Shown piece after piece: positions 26,341-34,892 of a stretch of DNA of 54,437 nt. This DNA comes from JBEKHI01 sp050012355 (GTDB taxonomy: Bacteria > Actinomycetota > Actinomycetes > Streptosporangiales > Streptosporangiaceae), in contig JBEKHI010000012.1 in assembly GCA_050012355.1 (NCBI GenBank), positions 1-54,437 of the forward strand, in the 5' to 3' direction. A model generated the notes under the pieces. That model was not told where the DNA came from and ran no database searches. It saw nothing but the letters and a program-made list of their open reading frames with translations. A program made the position numbers and the translations under genes. Position 1 is the first letter of the stretch, and each line of letters begins with the position of its first letter.

Positions 26341-26353
26341 GTACCCTGTGATT

Positions 26354-26407
26354 GTGGGTGGTGCGGCGTTGCCCAGACTCTTTGCTGGGCGGAGCCGCAC
26401 TGCTCGG
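26354..26407 (-). repeat. Dispersed palindromic repeat W, copy D
   Basis: On the minus strand, GTGCGGC and GCCGCAC form the outer arms and GCCCAG with CTGGGC the inner stem around CAAAGAGT. Both stems differ in sequence from copies A-C yet pair perfectly. Confidence 0.7.
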
Positions 26408-26526
26408 CAATCCCTCGGATCTGAGGGCGACGCTGTTCGTCGGCTCAACCGGGTGATATCGCACCAAACCGGTCGGCCGCGGCGACATCGAAGCGTTGCC
26501 TCAGCCCCCGCCGACGGGCCTGGGGC

Positions 26527-28149
26527 TCAGGTCTGAACCGCGATCAGGTGACGTACCTCTGGGTCGTCGGCCGCGTAACGCCGGGTTTCGGTGAGTATGT
26601 CGGCGTCGAAGCCGGTGACGCGTTCCTGGTGCTGCAGCTCATGCTCGGACCAGGACGGGACCTCGAACAGTTCCACGTAGCGTTCGGCATCCCCGGCGTC
26701 ACGGAACAGGCCCCAGCGGGTGGCACCGGTGCGCTGGCGGGACTCGCTGAGCTTGCCCATCGCGGTGACGAAGCTGCCGGCCTGATCGGCCGGCACGCGG
26801 TAGATGACGGCCACGATTACCGGGCCGTCGTCCGGTGCCGGGGTGAAGGCGAGCGTCGGCTCGGGGAAGTGCGCGATGGTCCGGTCCATCGTCTCGGTCA
26901 GGCTGTGCAGCGGGATCCAGGCGAACGTGACGACCCCGGCGGCGAGCACTACCGCGGCGATCACCAGCGCGGCGGGAGTGCCGAGCGGTCCGGCGATGGC
27001 TCCCCACAGCAGCGAGCCGACGCCCTGCCCGCCCATGAAGACGATGAGGTACATGGAAAGCGCGCGTGCCCGGACCCAGGCGGGCAGCGCCAGCTGCATT
27101 ACCGTGTTCAGCGTCGACAGCACCGCCAGCCACGCGACGCCGGAGATGACCATCGCGACCACGACGGCCGGCGTGTTCGTCACCGTCCCGGCCACTGCTA
27201 TCCCGGCCGCGAAGACCAGGCTGAACACGACCAGGATCGCGTTCGAGGACATCCGCTGCCTGATCCGGGACAGGGTCAGCGCGCCGGCCACCGCGCCCAC
27301 GCCGAGCGCGGCCAGCAACAGCCCGTACCCGCCGGACCCGATCCGCAGCCGCTGGCTCGCCACGATGGCGAGCAACGCCCACAGTGCGCTGGCCGGCACG
27401 ACGAACAGCCCGGCCCGCAGCAGGATCCGGCGCACGCCGGGCGCGTAGCGCAGGTACCTGGTGCCGGACCGCATGGCTGGCAACAGCGTCTGTGCACTCG
27501 TGCGGGAATCCGGGTGCTCATGCCAGCGGGCCAGCGCGATCAGGACGCCGGTGAAACTCACGGCGTTGATTGTGAACACCACCCACGAGCCGGAAACGGC
27601 CACGATTACCCCAGCCAGGGCGGGGCCGATGGCCCGGGAAATGTTCACGTTCATGCTGTTCAGCGCGGCCGCGGCGGGGATCTGCTCGCGGGAGACCAGC
27701 GTGGGCTGAATAGCCTGCCACGCCGGGTTGGTCAGCGCCTGCCCGCAGCCGAGCAGGAATGTCAGCGTGATCAGCAGGGTGGGCGTGGTCAGGTGAACGG
27801 CGGTGAGCACGGCGAGCAACGCGGCGATGACCGCCATGCCGCCCTGCGCCGCGAGCAGCAGTTGCCGCCGGTCGAGCAGGTCGGCGAGTACCCCGGCGGG
27901 CAGCGATACGAACATGACGGGCAGCAGGCTGGCCGCCTGCACGATCGACACCAGGGTGGCCGCGTGCGCCTGGTGGACCAGCATCCACTGGGCACCGACG
28001 GTCTGCATCCAGGTGCCGATCCCCGAAACTCCCTCGGCAACCCACAGCGACCTGAAGGCAGGATCAGCTAGCGGCGACTTCGGCACGTTGGGGACTTTCC
28101 ACCCAAGATCACCCGCCAAACAGGCCCTTACCGGCTGCGTCAGCGTCAT
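26527..28149 (-). CDS. MFS transporter of the MFS_3 (long) type
   Basis: Membrane exporter of 540 residues. The N-terminal about 430 residues form a 12-helix facilitator (GTWMQTVGAQWMLVHQ in helix 1, SLPAGVLADLLDRRQLLL as motif A, LTNPAWQAIQPTLVSREQ). The last about 110 residues are soluble (VIVAVIYRVPADQAGSFVTA, RWGLFRDAGDAERYVELF, PEVRHLI), which is the usual C-terminal extension of this family rather than a new fusion. It lies 24 bases downstream of the CMD gene in the same direction. Substrate unknown. Confidence 0.88.
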   Translation of the reverse strand: MTLTQPVRACLAGDLGWKVPNVPKSPLADPAFRSLWVAEGVSGIGTWMQTVGAQWMLVHQAHAATLVSIVQAASLLPVMFVSLPAGVLADLLDRRQLLLAAQGGMAVIAALLAVLTAVHLTTPTLLITLTFLLGCGQALTNPAWQAIQPTLVSREQIPAAAALNSMNVNISRAIGPALAGVIVAVSGSWVVFTINAVSFTGVLIALARWHEHPDSRTSAQTLLPAMRSGTRYLRYAPGVRRILLRAGLFVVPASALWALLAIVASQRLRIGSGGYGLLLAALGVGAVAGALTLSRIRQRMSSNAILVVFSLVFAAGIAVAGTVTNTPAVVVAMVISGVAWLAVLSTLNTVMQLALPAWVRARALSMYLIVFMGGQGVGSLLWGAIAGPLGTPAALVIAAVVLAAGVVTFAWIPLHSLTETMDRTIAHFPEPTLAFTPAPDDGPVIVAVIYRVPADQAGSFVTAMGKLSESRQRTGATRWGLFRDAGDAERYVELFEVPSWSEHELQHQERVTGFDADILTETRRYAADDPEVRHLIAVQT

Positions 28150-28173
28150 CGCGACCGGTAAGCGGGGACAGCC

Positions 28174-28740
28174 TCAGGACTGGGTGACCTTGGCGTAGCC
28201 GCGGATGTCCGGGTACGGCGGGTCGACCTTCTGCAGGTCGACCTGGAAGGTGTTCAGCAGCATGGCGAGCATCGTGAAGTTGCCCAGGCAGCCGATCAGG
28301 TCGACCAGGCCGGCCTCGCCGAACTCGTCCAGCGCGGCGGCGAAGGTCTCGTCGGTCACGAAGTGATCTTTGAGGATCTCGGTGCTGAACTGGTACGCGA
28401 TCTGCTCGTCGGCGTTGCTGAATTCCGGCGTCTTGTTCTCAGCCAGGGCCTGCAGCGCGTCCTTGGACACGCCGAAGTCGATGGCCTTACCTATGTGCGC
28501 GTTCCACGAATACTGAGCGTCGAGGTTCCTGGCCGCGATCAGCAGGCTGAGCTCGCGGATCCGGTCCGGCAGGTTGGACTCAAAGCGGCAGTAGGCGCCG
28601 AGCGACTCGACCCGCTCACAGAGCTCGGGGCTGCGTAGCCAGACCAGGAACGGCCCGCGCGTCCCGCCGCGGCGGGCTGAGATCCGGTCGCTGATCTCCT
28701 GCTGGCGGGGAGAAAGATCGGTAAGTGCGGGCAAGCGCAT
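28174..28740 (-). CDS. Carboxymuconolactone decarboxylase (CMD)-family protein
   Basis: 188-residue all-helical protein. The pattern RELSLLIAARNLDAQYSWNA, then HIGKAIDFGVSKDAL and the later LIGCLGNFTMLAML match CMD-like proteins of the short branch. The CxxC of the peroxidase (AhpD) branch is absent; the equivalent stretch reads QYSWNAH, so a thiol peroxidase role is unlikely. It begins 121 bases from the divergent cupin gene and is probably co-transcribed with the MFS gene. Confidence 0.85.
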   Translation of the reverse strand: MRLPALTDLSPRQQEISDRISARRGGTRGPFLVWLRSPELCERVESLGAYCRFESNLPDRIRELSLLIAARNLDAQYSWNAHIGKAIDFGVSKDALQALAENKTPEFSNADEQIAYQFSTEILKDHFVTDETFAAALDEFGEAGLVDLIGCLGNFTMLAMLLNTFQVDLQKVDPPYPDIRGYAKVTQS

Positions 28741-28861
28741 CGGGCGAATTCCTGTCTGTCCGGGTATTTGTTCCTCCGGCTAATTCTGGGGTGCCTCATC
28801 GGTACTGTGGCGAACGCTTAGCCTTCGCGCCGTTCCGTCTGCTCACGCATAGTCTCAGGTC

Positions 28862-29269
28862 ATGACGGTTATCAAGGCAGCGAAGGTGGAGTGGCTTGGC
28901 CGCGGTGGCGGCGTCGAGACCATCCCGCTGATCACGCGGAAGGCGGCTGAAGAAGAGAACAAGATCACAACCGGCATCAGCATCTACCCGGTCGGGACCG
29001 GGGCGCCGCTGCACTCGCACAACTGCGACGAGCACGTGACGCTGCTGGCGGGCAAGGCCGAGGTTGAGATCGACGGCGTCGTGACCCCCCTTGAGCCTGA
29101 CGACACCACCTACGTGACGGCCGGGATTTTCCACCGGTTCACCAACACTGGCGACCAGCCGATGAAAATCCTGTGGGTCTACAGCTCCGATTACGTGACC
29201 CGCACCTTCGCCGACAGCGGCCGTACCGTCGAGCACCTCTCGACCAACGATCAGATGGTCACCGAATAG
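28862..29269 (+). CDS. Cupin-domain protein
   Basis: Single-domain cupin of 135 residues. Metal motif 1 reads HSHNCDEHVTLLAGKAEVEI (two His and Glu plausible ligands), and motif 2 reads TYVTAGIFHRFTNTGD with His. Such small cupins act as dioxygenases, isomerases or sensors; the substrate cannot be told. It is divergent from the CMD gene and its 3' end overlaps the convergent TetR gene by 11 bases. Confidence 0.85.
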   Translation: MTVIKAAKVEWLGRGGGVETIPLITRKAAEEENKITTGISIYPVGTGAPLHSHNCDEHVTLLAGKAEVEIDGVVTPLEPDDTTYVTAGIFHRFTNTGDQPMKILWVYSSDYVTRTFADSGRTVEHLSTNDQMVTE

Positions 29270-29954
29270 GCGCAGAGCGTGCGCCGACGATGCGCAGCGC
29301 CAGCTCGGCGTTCAGCTCTCCGATGGCTTCGGGGGTGCGCGAGTGGCCTGGCCGGTACCACCGGGAGACGTCCAGGCACATGGAAGTTATAGCGGTGGCG
29401 GTCCCGGCCACGTCGGCGACGGTGAACTCACCGGCGCTGACGCCGTCCGCGATAACGTCGCGGACGAGCCGGCCGATCGCCCGCTTCTTGCCCACGATCT
29501 CTGCCAGATGGTCGGGGTTAAGCGCGTCAAGCTGGTACAGGACGACGCGGGCGACCGGGCTGTGGTACGCGTGCCACGCGGAAAGACTGCTGACCACGGA
29601 CTCGAGTCGGCGAGCGTAATCGGCGCCCTGGCTGACCTCCGCTGACACCATCTCCGCAGTGAGGTCGAGGGCCGATTCGGCGATCTTGTAGAGCACGTCC
29701 TCCTTGGAGCTGAAGAACGCGTATAGGGCGGCCGGGCTCATTTCCGCGCGGGCGGCGATATCCCGCGTGGTGGTCCCGTGGAAGCCCCGTTCGGAAAAAG
29801 CCGCCACCGCGGCCAGGAACATCCGCCGGTAGCCCTCCGGGAACCGGTACTCCTGCATCCGTTTGGTGAACGGCCACTCGGCGCTGTCCGCGTTGCCGTG
29901 CGGCTGGCCGTCTACCGCCTCGCCAGATATCGCCCGTGCCGGTCCGCTGGGCAC
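29259..29954 (-). CDS. TetR-family repressor
   Basis: 231-residue regulator. After a 35-residue polar N-terminal tail the helix-turn-helix is clear: MFLAAVAAFSERGFHGTTTR, then DIAARAEMSPAALYAFFSSK. The C-terminal part (LSAWHAYHSPVARVVLYQLD) fits the ligand-binding type linked with acyl-CoA control. GTG at 29954 has GAGAGGAG seven bases upstream. A perfect palindrome at 30055-30070 lies between it and the cutinase remnant and is a likely operator. Confidence 0.88.
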   Translation of the reverse strand: MPSGPARAISGEAVDGQPHGNADSAEWPFTKRMQEYRFPEGYRRMFLAAVAAFSERGFHGTTTRDIAARAEMSPAALYAFFSSKEDVLYKIAESALDLTAEMVSAEVSQGADYARRLESVVSSLSAWHAYHSPVARVVLYQLDALNPDHLAEIVGKKRAIGRLVRDVIADGVSAGEFTVADVAGTATAITSMCLDVSRWYRPGHSRTPEAIGELNAELALRIVGARSAPIR

Positions 29955-30054
29955 CGGTTGGCTCCTCTCGCAGCGGCGGGACAGCTAGTTACATTCCGGT
30001 AAGAGGAGATTTTAACCCATTGTCGGCTGACCGGCTGTACTGTAATTCATGGAG

Positions 30055-30070
30055 CTAAGCAACCGCTTAG
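30055..30070. promoter_or_regulatory. Candidate TetR operator
   Basis: CTAAGC, spacer AACC, GCTTAG: a perfect 6-bp palindrome in the spacer between TetR and the cutinase remnant. ACATTCCG (about 29992) and CGGAATGT (about 30079) are inverted half-sites flanking it. Confidence 0.45.
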
Positions 30071-30117
30071 TAACATGACGGAATGTGAAGAACACCAGGT
30101 CATGGAGGGAAACGTAA

Positions 30118-30441
30118 ATGAGAGGTGGTTCCTGGACGCGGGTATCGAAGTTCCGGCCGGCCCTCACGGTGTCATTCACGTTCCTGGCGACCGCGCTGCT
30201 CGGCGGCGCGTTTGCTGTGCAGGGAGGAATGCACTCCGAATCGGTCGTGCCGGCCAAGCTGGCCGCCGCTACTTCAGCCGCCAGCACGTCGTGCCCCGAG
30301 GTCAACGTGGTATTCGCCCGCGGCATTAGGGCTGCCACCGGTGACCCGGTATGCGCGAACGGCGTCGACGGCCTCGCGCAAATCTCGCATGCCACGAATG
30401 GCGATACGACCCTAGGTGCCCAGCCCGCCGCCACTGGCTGA
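30118..30441 (+). CDS. Secreted cutinase remnant with the catalytic middle deleted in frame
   Basis: A 107-residue reading frame with a good GGAGGGA Shine-Dalgarno and a signal peptide (FRPALTVSFTFLATALLGGA). The mature start SCPEVNVVFARG is the cutinase N-terminal strand. It then jumps to TGDPVCANGVDGLAQISHAT, which matches the cutinase C-terminal block (GDPxC, then the AHLSY-like His region). About 120 residues are missing in between, including the GYSQG nucleophile, so it cannot be an active esterase. Frame and expression signals are nonetheless intact, so a small secreted Cys-bearing protein is probably still made. Confidence 0.65.
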   Translation: MRGGSWTRVSKFRPALTVSFTFLATALLGGAFAVQGGMHSESVVPAKLAAATSAASTSCPEVNVVFARGIRAATGDPVCANGVDGLAQISHATNGDTTLGAQPAATG

Positions 30442-30459
30442 TCAGGCGGCGCTGGCGTT

Positions 30460-31242
30460 CTATGCGTAGACCTCGGAGAGGAACTTGCGGACGGCCTCGT
30501 TGAAGAGGGCCGGGGTCTCCCAGTACATGGAGTGCGGGGCGCCGGGGACTATCTCGACGCGGGCACTCGACAGCACCTCGCCTGCCCGGCGGACGGTACG
30601 CGGCGACAGCACGGCGTCCTTCTCGCCCGCCAGCAGCAGCACCGGGAACGGAGCCGCCGCTACCGCTGAAGCCAGCGGCCCGTCGGAGTTCAGGTTCCGC
30701 AGGTCCTGCATCTTGGCGGTATTGAACGTCCCCATCTGGCGGAACAGGAACGCCAGGTCAGGCCGGGCCGACCGGAACCCCGCGGTGAGCAACCGGTCAA
30801 GCACCGGCAGCTTTTCCGCCTCGGCCCGATCGGCGCGAACCAGCGAGGTCAGCTCGTCGTGCTGGAGCCCGCCGAGAGAGTGCGCCAGGATCACGCCGGC
30901 GGCCCGGTCCGGACGGTTCAGCGCCGCGCGCAGTGCCGCCGCTGCCCCGATCGACTGCCCGAGCAGCACCGCGCGGTCCGGCCCGCCATCGGCGGCCACC
31001 GCGTCCAGTACGGCGATGATGTCACCGGGAAACGAGCGCGCGTCGTGCTCGTCGGTCCAGTGGGTGCGACCGAAACCGCGCAGGTCCAGCGTGATGACGG
31101 AGTACTCGTCACGCAGTGCCACCACCTGCTGCCACCACGCCGCGTGGTGACCGCCGGAACCATGCACGAACGCCACGGCGGGGCCGGAACCATTGACCTC
31201 GTAGTAGACCTGCACGCCGTCGGGCGCGGTGGCGAATGGCAT
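30460..31242 (-). CDS. Alpha/beta hydrolase
   Basis: 260-residue cytosolic hydrolase with all parts of the fold: oxyanion HGSGGHHAAWW, nucleophile Ser in LLGQSIGAAAAL, acid Asp in LAGEKDAVLSP and His in PGAPHSMYW. Members near ring-cleavage dioxygenases cut C-C bonds of meta-cleavage products, a plausible role here; an esterase role is also possible. It is the last gene of the long catabolic operon. Its ATG overlaps the VOC stop (TAATG). A close paralogue near 41.3 kb is decayed. Confidence 0.9.
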   Translation of the reverse strand: MPFATAPDGVQVYYEVNGSGPAVAFVHGSGGHHAAWWQQVVALRDEYSVITLDLRGFGRTHWTDEHDARSFPGDIIAVLDAVAADGGPDRAVLLGQSIGAAAALRAALNRPDRAAGVILAHSLGGLQHDELTSLVRADRAEAEKLPVLDRLLTAGFRSARPDLAFLFRQMGTFNTAKMQDLRNLNSDGPLASAVAAAPFPVLLLAGEKDAVLSPRTVRRAGEVLSSARVEIVPGAPHSMYWETPALFNEAVRKFLSEVYA

Positions 31243-31733
31243 TAGTTTCCTCCGGCCGGAACTTGGGTCAGGGCCTCGCGCGCTTCCTCAGCGGATTCGG
31301 CCTGTGGTGACGCCGACTTCTCGATCGGCTTGGTCGCGGGGTCGTACTCCATGGGCGGCGGGAACTGCCGCCGGTGGTGATAGACCAGCTCGATCATCGT
31401 GTGGTCGGGGTCGTGGATGTAGCAGAACATCGAGTTGTTCTCTGGCCGGGTGATCGGGCGGGTGTGCCGGACCCCGATCTCCTTGAGGTGGTCAAGGAAG
31501 CCGTGCCAGTCCTCCACCTCGATGGCGAAGTGATAGGGCGCCATCCGGTCCATCTCCTCGACCGGCGTGAAGTGCAGGTCGAAGTTGCCGCGCGTCATCA
31601 GCACGACCTTCGTGTTGGACTTGGCCTTGATGTGCTTCAGCCCGAAGACCTTCGTGTACCACTCGATAGTCCGTTCCGGATCGGTCGTCGGGAAATTGAC
31701 ATGATGTATGTAGGCCGGTCGTTCGCTGCTCAT
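31242..31733 (-). CDS. VOC-family metalloenzyme (glyoxalase/extradiol-type domain)
   Basis: 163 residues with a single vicinal-oxygen-chelate unit. IHHVNFPTTDPERTIEWY opens it; candidate metal ligands are H11, H68 (YHFAIEV) and E115 (MIELVYH). DHTMIELV is the typical closing strand. ATG at 31733 is used, with GAGGAG upstream; a longer in-frame extension has no Shine-Dalgarno and overlaps the neighbour. It overlaps genes on both sides (ATGA upstream, TAATG downstream), so it is part of the operon. It could be a lyase, isomerase or small dioxygenase. Confidence 0.82.
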   Translation of the reverse strand: MSSERPAYIHHVNFPTTDPERTIEWYTKVFGLKHIKAKSNTKVVLMTRGNFDLHFTPVEEMDRMAPYHFAIEVEDWHGFLDHLKEIGVRHTRPITRPENNSMFCYIHDPDHTMIELVYHHRRQFPPPMEYDPATKPIEKSASPQAESAEEAREALTQVPAGGN

Positions 31734-32506
31734 CGGATTTTCTCCTCGGTAACGGGATTGGTGAGCGTGCCGAGGCCGTCGATGGTGATCTCGACGACCT
31801 GGCCCGGGATCATGGAGGCTGTCTCGTCGGTGCCCATCCACAGAACGTCGCCGGGCCGCATAGTGATATAGCGGGACATGGTGGTTATGAAGGCATAGGG
31901 ATCGAACAGCATGTCCCCGGTCGGGAACGATGCCTGGACGGCGCCGTCCACCGACAGGGTGGTGGTCGCCGCCATCGGGTCCAGCGAGGTCTCGATCCAC
32001 GGCCCCATCGGCTTAAAGGTGTCGCTGTTCTTGCAGCGCCAGAAGGTACGGTCCGACTTCTGCCAGGTCCGCGCGCTGACGTCGTTCCCGATCGTCCAGC
32101 CGAAGATGCTGGCCTCGGCTTCCGAACGGCTGCAGTGCCGGGGGACTTCCCGGCCGATGACCGCGACCAGTTCGCCCTCCGCGACCAATGGCTCGTCATA
32201 ATCAGCGGGCCGGACGATGGGCTCGAGGTGTCCGGTGAGCGCGTTATTCGCCCGGTATCCGACCTCCGGGCGGCTGGGTGCCTGGTGACCGCTGGAGGCG
32301 GAACGTTCCGCGTGGGCCTTGTAGTTCAGGCCGGCGCAGAAGAAGGTGCTCGGCACCACCGGCGGCAGCCAGCGCAGGCCAGCCACCGGTACGGCGGGCC
32401 GCGGCCGGTAGGAGCTGAATGGATCCCCGTCGACGGGGATGACGCGGTCAGACTCGACAATCCCGTAGCGCGGCTGGCCCGCATCGTCGAAACGGCACCA
32501 CCTCAT
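31730..32506 (-). CDS. Fumarylacetoacetate hydrolase-family enzyme
   Basis: 258-residue Mg-dependent enzyme of the FAH superfamily, which cleaves or isomerises ring-fission products such as fumarylpyruvate or 2-hydroxyhepta-2,4-dienedioate. Motifs: FFCAGLNYKAHA, the metal-site acids in LVAEGELVAVIG, FGWTIGNDVSAR and KNSDTFKPMGPW, and the C-terminal MRPGDVLWMGT. Overlaps of four bases with the VOC gene and the aldehyde dehydrogenase gene tie it into the operon. With the two-domain VOC enzyme and dehydrogenase it forms a meta-cleavage-like set. Confidence 0.9.
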   Translation of the reverse strand: MRWCRFDDAGQPRYGIVESDRVIPVDGDPFSSYRPRPAVPVAGLRWLPPVVPSTFFCAGLNYKAHAERSASSGHQAPSRPEVGYRANNALTGHLEPIVRPADYDEPLVAEGELVAVIGREVPRHCSRSEAEASIFGWTIGNDVSARTWQKSDRTFWRCKNSDTFKPMGPWIETSLDPMAATTTLSVDGAVQASFPTGDMLFDPYAFITTMSRYITMRPGDVLWMGTDETASMIPGQVVEITIDGLGTLTNPVTEEKIR

Positions 32507-33939
32507 GGGCGCAACCGGTGCGAGACGCGCTTGCTGATCTGGTAGCCGGCTAGGCCCTCGGGCCCGCCCTCCTTGCCGTAGCCGCTCTCCTTCACGCCGC
32601 CCGACGGAGCGTTGGGAACGGAACCGCCGCAGTGGTTGATGGACAGGATTCCCGCCTCGAAGCCGCCGATGAGCTTTTCGGCGGTGGCCGCGGAATCGGT
32701 GAACCCGTAGGCGGCCAGCCCGTAGGGCAGCGAGTTGGCGACCGCCAGTGCCTCGTCAAGGTCGTCGAAGCCGACGACCGGGGCGATCGGGCCGAACGGC
32801 TCGTCGTGCAGTACCGCCGCGTCCGGCGGGACATCCGTGAGCACCGTCGGCGGGTAGAAGAACCCCGGTCCGTCGGGAAGCTGGCCGCCGGTCAGTGCCG
32901 TGGCCCCTCGAGAGACCGCGTCGGTGACCAGCGTGTGCACCGCGTCCCGGCGGCGGCCGTTGGCGAGCGGGCCCATCCGGACCCCGTCTTCCAGTGGGTC
33001 GCCAACCTTTACCGCGCGCAGCTCTTCGACCAGGGTGGCGGTGAACTGCGGCAGGATCCGCCGGTCCACCAGGAACCGGCTGGGGGAGGTGCAGACCTGC
33101 CCGGCACCGAAGACCTTGGCGGCGGCGCCGGCCTTGGCCGCGGCTGTCACATCGGTGTCCGCGCACACGATGACCGGGGCGTGCCCGCCAAGTTCCATGG
33201 TGGCGTGCTTCATGACCTCGGCGGTGAGCCCGGCGATGTGCTTGCCGACCGGCACCGAGCCGGTGAACGCGATGTACCGGATCGCCGGGGCGGCGATCAC
33301 CCGGCGGGAGATCTCGTCCGGCACCCCGAACAGCATGTTCAGCACCCCTGCGGGCAGTCCGGCGTCGGCGAACGCGCGCGCCAGCAGGTAGGCGGTGCCC
33401 GGAGTTTCCTCGGATGGCTTGATCACGATGGAGCAGCCCGCGGCGAGCGCCGCCGCCATCTTGCGCATCGGGCCGCCCGCTGGGAAGTTCCACGGTACGA
33501 ACGCGCCCACCGGACCGACCGGCTCCTTGCGGACCGACAGGACCTGGCTGGGGTCGGTGGGGATGATCCGGCCGTAGGCGCGCTTCGCCTCTTCGACGTA
33601 GACCTCCAGCTGGCCAGCTGCCCGGTGCGCCTCGTTGACCCCCTCGTTGAGAATCTTGCCCTCTTCGAGGCTCATGACCCGGCCGATCTCGTCGGCGCGC
33701 TCGTGGATCAGGCCAGCGGCCCGGCGCAGGATCGCGCCCCGCTTGTCCGGCCCGGCGTCCCGCCAGGCGGGGAACGCCGCCGCAGCGGCGTCGATGGCCC
33801 GGTCGGTGTCCTCGGGCTCGGCGAACGGCACCCGGCCGATTGCCTCACCGGTAGCCGGGTTGATGACGTCATCGGCCCGGCCGCCCTTCCCCTCGCTCCA
33901 CTCGCCGTCGATATACAGCGAGATGCTGGGATAAGTCAT
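32503..33939 (-). CDS. Aldehyde dehydrogenase (NAD(P)-dependent)
   Basis: 478-residue cytosolic dehydrogenase. Catalytic Cys is C283 in GQVCTSPSRF and the general base Glu lies in MELGGHAP. VPWNFPAGGPMRKMAAALAA and FTGSVPVGK form the cofactor site. It resembles semialdehyde dehydrogenases. Within a meta-cleavage-like operon, a hydroxymuconic-semialdehyde-type substrate is plausible; this is inference. ATG at 33939 has GGAAGAAT upstream and lies inside the last 71 bases of the VOC gene, an unusually long overlap. Confidence 0.92.
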   Translation of the reverse strand: MTYPSISLYIDGEWSEGKGGRADDVINPATGEAIGRVPFAEPEDTDRAIDAAAAAFPAWRDAGPDKRGAILRRAAGLIHERADEIGRVMSLEEGKILNEGVNEAHRAAGQLEVYVEEAKRAYGRIIPTDPSQVLSVRKEPVGPVGAFVPWNFPAGGPMRKMAAALAAGCSIVIKPSEETPGTAYLLARAFADAGLPAGVLNMLFGVPDEISRRVIAAPAIRYIAFTGSVPVGKHIAGLTAEVMKHATMELGGHAPVIVCADTDVTAAAKAGAAAKVFGAGQVCTSPSRFLVDRRILPQFTATLVEELRAVKVGDPLEDGVRMGPLANGRRRDAVHTLVTDAVSRGATALTGGQLPDGPGFFYPPTVLTDVPPDAAVLHDEPFGPIAPVVGFDDLDEALAVANSLPYGLAAYGFTDSAATAEKLIGGFEAGILSINHCGGSVPNAPSGGVKESGYGKEGGPEGLAGYQISKRVSHRLRP

Positions 33940-34831
33940 TATTCTTCCTGTCCCGCTTGAGGGCGAAGATTGTGTGCGGTGGGGTGACCTCGTGATCGCG
34001 GGGGCCGTAGTCGTCGTCTACTCGGTCCATGTCGGAGGCGAACTCGACCCGGCCGCCGCAGGGCGCGAGGATGAACCGGAAGAAGTTGGAGCCGACCGTG
34101 TGACGGCCCAGGTGCCGTGACTCGTGCCAGCCGTGGTCGATCATGTCGTTGGCGCCGACGATGACCTGGTCGACCGTGGCGACCTCCCAGGCGGTGTGGT
34201 TGATGCTCGCCCGGTCCGCCCGGTGGCCCAGCAGCAGCGTGTGGTGGTCGCTGTCACCGGGAGCCCGCAGGAACTGGCCGACTTCCTTGACCCGCTCCGA
34301 GGGCTTGAAGCCCAGCCGGTCGGTGTAGAGGGCGACGGCCTCTTCCTTGCCTTCCTTCGGGATGTTCAGCGCCACGTGGATCAGCCGGATCGGCCGTACC
34401 CGTCCGGGGTGCTCCAGCGGCTGGTTCCAGCGCTTCTCCTCGCCGAGCCGGTTGATTTCCGGGAACTTGCCGCCCTCCCAGACTGTCGGCTTGCTGACGG
34501 CCAGGCCGATGCCGAACCCGGTCTCATCGACGGTGTGCGCCTCGCCACCGTCGGTACGCACCTCACGGTCGGTCGCCAGGCGTCCAGCCAGTTCCGCAAG
34601 CGCCTGCGCGGTGTCCACGCCCCAGACGATCTCCCGCAGCGTCGGCCCGTCCTCTACGGCCGGCGGGAGATCCGGGTCATCGGCGGCCCGCAGCTCGACG
34701 ATCTGGCTGGTCTGGCTGGTGAAACTGGTTGAGTCCCCAACCCGTTCCAGCCCGAAATCCTCGAAAAACCGGGTGCATTCGTCCAGGTCGGTGACGCCAT
34801 ACACGACCCGTTCCACGCGCATTACCGTCAT
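33869..34831 (-). CDS. Two-domain VOC protein, extradiol dioxygenase-like
   Basis: 320 residues with two VOC units: VERVVYGVTDLDECTRFFED (residues about 6-25) and RLIHVALNIPKEGKEEAVAL (about 150-170). In the second unit H (LIHVALN), H (INHTAWEV) and E (GRVEFASDMD) are good candidates for the Fe(II) 2-His-1-Glu site. The plan is that of type I extradiol ring-cleavage dioxygenases. The tail after HTIFALKRD runs 71 bases into the aldehyde dehydrogenase gene and looks non-family, so the original stop may have been lost. It is the first enzyme gene after the LysR remnant. Confidence 0.82.
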   Translation of the reverse strand: MTVMRVERVVYGVTDLDECTRFFEDFGLERVGDSTSFTSQTSQIVELRAADDPDLPPAVEDGPTLREIVWGVDTAQALAELAGRLATDREVRTDGGEAHTVDETGFGIGLAVSKPTVWEGGKFPEINRLGEEKRWNQPLEHPGRVRPIRLIHVALNIPKEGKEEAVALYTDRLGFKPSERVKEVGQFLRAPGDSDHHTLLLGHRADRASINHTAWEVATVDQVIVGANDMIDHGWHESRHLGRHTVGSNFFRFILAPCGGRVEFASDMDRVDDDYGPRDHEVTPPHTIFALKRDRKNNDLSQHLAVYRRRVERGEGRPGR

Positions 34832-34892
34832 GAGCGCAGCTTAGTTCCGCCGGTCATTCAGCGGACGAAGCCTTTTGTTGCAGGTTCGGGCA

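Noticed and set aside
26527..28149. Novel fusion of an MFS transporter to an ABM-like domain
   Set aside because: The soluble C-terminal extension (RWGLFRDAGDAERYVE and following) is a standard part of the long MFS_3-type family.
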